The notes below the pieces were generated by a model. The model searched no databases, was not told the DNA's origin, and saw nothing but the letters and a program-made list of their open reading frames with translations. A stretch of DNA of 64,000 bases, from the NCBI GenBank assembly GCA_963973915.1, contig CAXBBM010000001.1:62001-126000 (forward strand), given 5' to 3'. The DNA comes from Polycyclovorans sp002706265 (lineage in GTDB: Bacteria > Pseudomonadota > Gammaproteobacteria > Nevskiales > Nevskiaceae). A program made the translations under genes and the position numbers. Positions 61,862-64,000 of this stretch are shown in pieces. Positions within the stretch are counted from its first letter, which is position 1, and each line of letters opens with the position of its first letter.

Positions 61862-63012
61862 GCCTGCAGCGCTGGCCCATCACCGTGGTCGGGGGCGGCG
61901 TGGTCGGGCTTGCCGCCGCGCAGGCGCTGACCGCGGCCGGGTTTGACGTGGGCGTGATCGAACAGGGGCCGTCGCCGGTGGCCGATGCGCACGACCTGCG
62001 CATGTACGCCATCGCGCCCGGCGCGGCACAGGCCTTGCCGGCAGGGGTGCTCGATGATCCCGCCCATCAGGTCTTCACCGACATGCAGGTGTGGCACGCC
62101 GAGCGGGCCGGCGCGCTGCGCTTCACTGCCGCCGAAGCGCGGGCCCCGGCCCTGGGCTGGATCGCGCCGGAGTCGGTGCTGCGCCAGGCCCTGTGGGCCG
62201 CGTTGCCCACGCATCGCTGCTGGAGCGGTGCCAGCGTCGTTGACCTGACCCATCACGACGACGGCCTCAGCCTGATGCTGGACGACGGGCGGGTGGTGCG
62301 CAGCCAGCTGGTGGTGGCCTGCGACGGCGCCCGCTCGCCGATGCGCGCGCGCGCCGGCATCGACGTGCACGCCTGGTCGTACCCGGCGCGCGGTCTGGTG
62401 GCCGACATTCGCGCCGGGCAGCCGCACGCACAAACCTGTTGGCAGCGTTTTCTGCCCGATTCGGTCGTGGCCCTGCTGCCGCGACAGGGCGGCCACTATT
62501 CTCTGGTCTGGTCGACGCCCGAAGCCGATGCGCTGGCGGCGCTGGACGATGCTGCATTCGGCGCAGCCCTGACGGCGGCCTTCGGCGGCGAATTGGGCGC
62601 ACTTGATGTGTGCAGCCCGCGGCGCCTGTTTCCGCTCAGCGCCCAGCATGCCGAGGCCTATGTGGCGGGGCGCATCGTGCTGGTTGGCGATGCCGCGCAC
62701 ACTGTGCATCCCTTGGCGGGGCAGGGCGTGAATCTGGGCCTTGGGGACGCGCTGGAACTGGTGAGCGTGTTGCGCCAGGCCCGCGATGCCGGCCGCGACT
62801 GGACCCAGCCGCGCGTGCTCGCCCGCTACCAGCGGGCCCGCCGCGCCGCCAATGCCGAAATGATTGCGCTGACCGACGCCCTGTCACGCGGCTTTGCGCC
62901 GGGTATTCCCGGTCTTTCGGACGTGTTGGACCAAGGCCTGCGTTGGGTCAATCAACTGACGCCGGTCAAGGCCCTGCTGATTCGCCGGGCCATGGGGTTG
63001 ACGCAGAACTGA
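61858..63012 (+). CDS. Ubiquinone biosynthesis FAD monooxygenase, UbiI position
   Basis: A second UbiH/UbiF/UbiI-family hydroxylase, 384 residues, with VVGGGVVGLAAAQAL, CDGARSPMRARAG and VGDAAHTVHPLAGQGVNLGLGD. By position it should be UbiI, the C5 hydroxylase, but the hydroxylases of this family have shifted regioselectivity between lineages, so UbiF- or UbiL-type activity is possible. It is a separate paralogue, not a fragment: both proteins are full length. The ATG overlaps the ubiH stop. Confidence 0.9.
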   Translation: MSLQRWPITVVGGGVVGLAAAQALTAAGFDVGVIEQGPSPVADAHDLRMYAIAPGAAQALPAGVLDDPAHQVFTDMQVWHAERAGALRFTAAEARAPALGWIAPESVLRQALWAALPTHRCWSGASVVDLTHHDDGLSLMLDDGRVVRSQLVVACDGARSPMRARAGIDVHAWSYPARGLVADIRAGQPHAQTCWQRFLPDSVVALLPRQGGHYSLVWSTPEADALAALDDAAFGAALTAAFGGELGALDVCSPRRLFPLSAQHAEAYVAGRIVLVGDAAHTVHPLAGQGVNLGLGDALELVSVLRQARDAGRDWTQPRVLARYQRARRAANAEMIALTDALSRGFAPGIPGLSDVLDQGLRWVNQLTPVKALLIRRAMGLTQN

Positions 63013-63037
63013 GTGCGGCGAGCCGGCCTGACCGGTC

Positions 63038-63898
63038 TCAGAGAAACCGCATCGACAGGTCGACGGCCTGCACGTGCTTGGTGAGGCTGCCGATGGAGAT
63101 GCGGTCAACCCCGGTTTCGGCGATCTCGCGCACATTGTCGAGGCGCGCGCCACCACTGTATTCGAGCAGCGTGCTGCCGCCGGCGGCGCGGTGCTGGCGC
63201 GTCAGTTCGACTGCGGTGCGCAGGTCGGCAAGCGAAAAATCGTCAACCAGCAACACATCGACATCGTGGGCCAGCGCCATGTGCGCTTCGTCCAGATTCT
63301 CGGCCTCGGTCATCAGCGGCACGTCGGCGTCAAGCGCACGCGCGGCGGCAATGGCATTGGCGATGCCGTTGGCCGCCCGAATGTGGTTTTCCTTGATCAG
63401 GATGCCGTCGAACAGGCCGATGCGATGGTTGTGACCGCCGCCGCAGCGCACCGCATATTTTTGCGCGGTCCGCAGGCCGGGCAAGGTTTTGCGGGTGTCG
63501 ACAATGTGCGCCTCGGTGCCGCGCACCGCGTTGACGAACGCGCGCGTGCGGGTCGCCGTTCCCGACAGCGTCTGCAGAAAATTCAGCGCCGTGCGCTCGC
63601 CGGTCAACAGCGCTCGCGCCGGGCCTGCGAGCGTGAACAGCACGGTGTCGGGCGACACGTCGTCACCGTCTTCAACGGCCCATTCCACGCTGACCGCCGC
63701 GGACAGATGGCGAAAGGTGGCGTCGACCCAGGCGCGTCCGCAGACCACGGCCGACTCGCGACTGATGACCTGGGCGCGTGCCGGCGCGTTGTCGGTGAGC
63801 AGCGCGGTCCAGTCTTGCCGGCCTTGGTCTTCGTCGATGGCGCGGGCCACAACGGTGTCAAGATCGTTGACGTAGTCGGGCAGCCAGAGGGTGGTCAT
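63038..63898 (-). CDS. nadC: Quinolinate phosphoribosyltransferase NadC
   Basis: Converts quinolinate and PRPP to nicotinate mononucleotide in de novo NAD synthesis. The 286-residue protein shows NFLQTLSGTATRTRAFV, DTRKTLPGLRTAQKYAVRCGGGHNHR with the basic substrate-binding residues, LIKENHI, and the C-terminal GVDRISIGSLTKHV. I chose the ATG at 63898, which overlaps the argF stop; a start further upstream would lie inside argF. The argF-nadC overlap suggests co-transcription. Confidence 0.97.
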   Translation of the reverse strand: MTTLWLPDYVNDLDTVVARAIDEDQGRQDWTALLTDNAPARAQVISRESAVVCGRAWVDATFRHLSAAVSVEWAVEDGDDVSPDTVLFTLAGPARALLTGERTALNFLQTLSGTATRTRAFVNAVRGTEAHIVDTRKTLPGLRTAQKYAVRCGGGHNHRIGLFDGILIKENHIRAANGIANAIAAARALDADVPLMTEAENLDEAHMALAHDVDVLLVDDFSLADLRTAVELTRQHRAAGGSTLLEYSGGARLDNVREIAETGVDRISIGSLTKHVQAVDLSMRFL

Positions 63899-64000
63899 GC
63901 GTCCTGTGCCCACAGCCATTCGAGCAGGGCCATCTGCGCCCAGAGCCGATTTTCGGCCTCGTCCCAGACCACCGACTGCGGACCGTCGATGACCTCGGCG
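63895..64000 (-). CDS. argF: Ornithine carbamoyltransferase ArgF, C-terminal fragment at window edge
   Basis: The last 34 residues of an ornithine carbamoyltransferase, read on the minus strand to the window edge. The fragment contains DGPQSVVWDEAENR, the conserved C-terminal signature of bacterial ArgF in which a (S/D)P-rich loop precedes WDxAENRLxAQ. The frame ends with GCA-TGA overlapping the nadC ATG. The identification rests on this short match, so it is less secure than the others. Confidence 0.72.
   Translation of the reverse strand, partial: AEVIDGPQSVVWDEAENRLWAQMALLEWLWAQDA

Noticed and set aside
60674..63012. Possible frameshifted single gene split into two hydroxylases
   Set aside because: Both products are full length with their own FAD-binding N-terminus and GD motif, so they are paralogues.

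Overview
The window is a gene-dense (about 95% coding), high-GC chromosomal segment from a gammaproteobacterium. The evidence is the gene set and gene order: ruvB-ybgC-tolQRAB-pal-cpoB-queE-queC, the perM-hda / purM-purN neighbourhood, zapB-zapA-6S RNA-fau, leuS-lptE, pepP-ubiH-ubiI and pilT-pilU. Twitching-motility genes, a fatty-acid oxidation pair and a gshA of the Acidithiobacillus-type family suggest a free-living, lipid-degrading lineage near Nevskiales/Chromatiales. That placement is inference from gene content only. I see no insertion sequence, prophage, integron, CRISPR array or compositional island.

Layout. 1-7606: 3' part of ruvB, then the complete Tol-Pal envelope operon running into two queuosine-precursor genes. 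7673-12653: two small membrane-anchored proteins, a MATE exporter, 2,4-dienoyl-CoA reductase FadH and a DUF456 membrane protein. 12795-16778: an acyl-CoA dehydrogenase, two base-excision DNA glycosylases and rpiA. 16798-20840: yggS divergent from three tandem PilT-family retraction ATPases. 20872-27686: hda, perM and a DUF2066 gene divergent from purM-purN-DUF3108, then an EVE protein, fau, 6S RNA, zapA and a ZapB-like gene. 27793-35208: a DegP-type protease behind a sigma-E-like promoter, sohB, leuS, lptE, a DUF481 outer-membrane protein and a thioredoxin-like ferredoxin. 35228-45118: mltF, tRNA-Ser(CGA), an ABC exporter, a diguanylate cyclase, a pore-less voltage-sensor protein overlapping selO, a tiny PLDc_N protein, a ketopantoate-reductase-like enzyme and a LolA-like periplasmic protein. 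45307-48539: an RND/MMPL transporter fused to a cyclic-nucleotide-binding domain, then greB. 48594-57426: gshA divergent from a Pil-Chp chemosensory operon (pilG, pilI, a 1997-residue ChpA, a ChpC-like gene). 57430-64000: argA divergent from ygfB-pepP-ubiH-ubiI, then nadC and the 3' end of argF on the other strand.

Themes. Cell-envelope integrity is heavily represented: Tol-Pal, LptE, DegP, SohB, MltF, the LolA-like protein and the RND transporter. Type IV pilus function is covered twice, by retraction motors and by a chemosensory array that has no receptor gene beside it. Many genes overlap by 1-4 bases (ATGA or GTGA junctions), so translational coupling is the rule. Most of the window is ordinary core genome. 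The least conventional items are the RND-cyclic-nucleotide-binding fusion with its LolA-like partner, the voltage-sensor-only protein coupled to selO, the third PilT paralogue, the receptor-less pil-chp locus and several promoters placed so close to start codons that leaderless mRNAs are likely.
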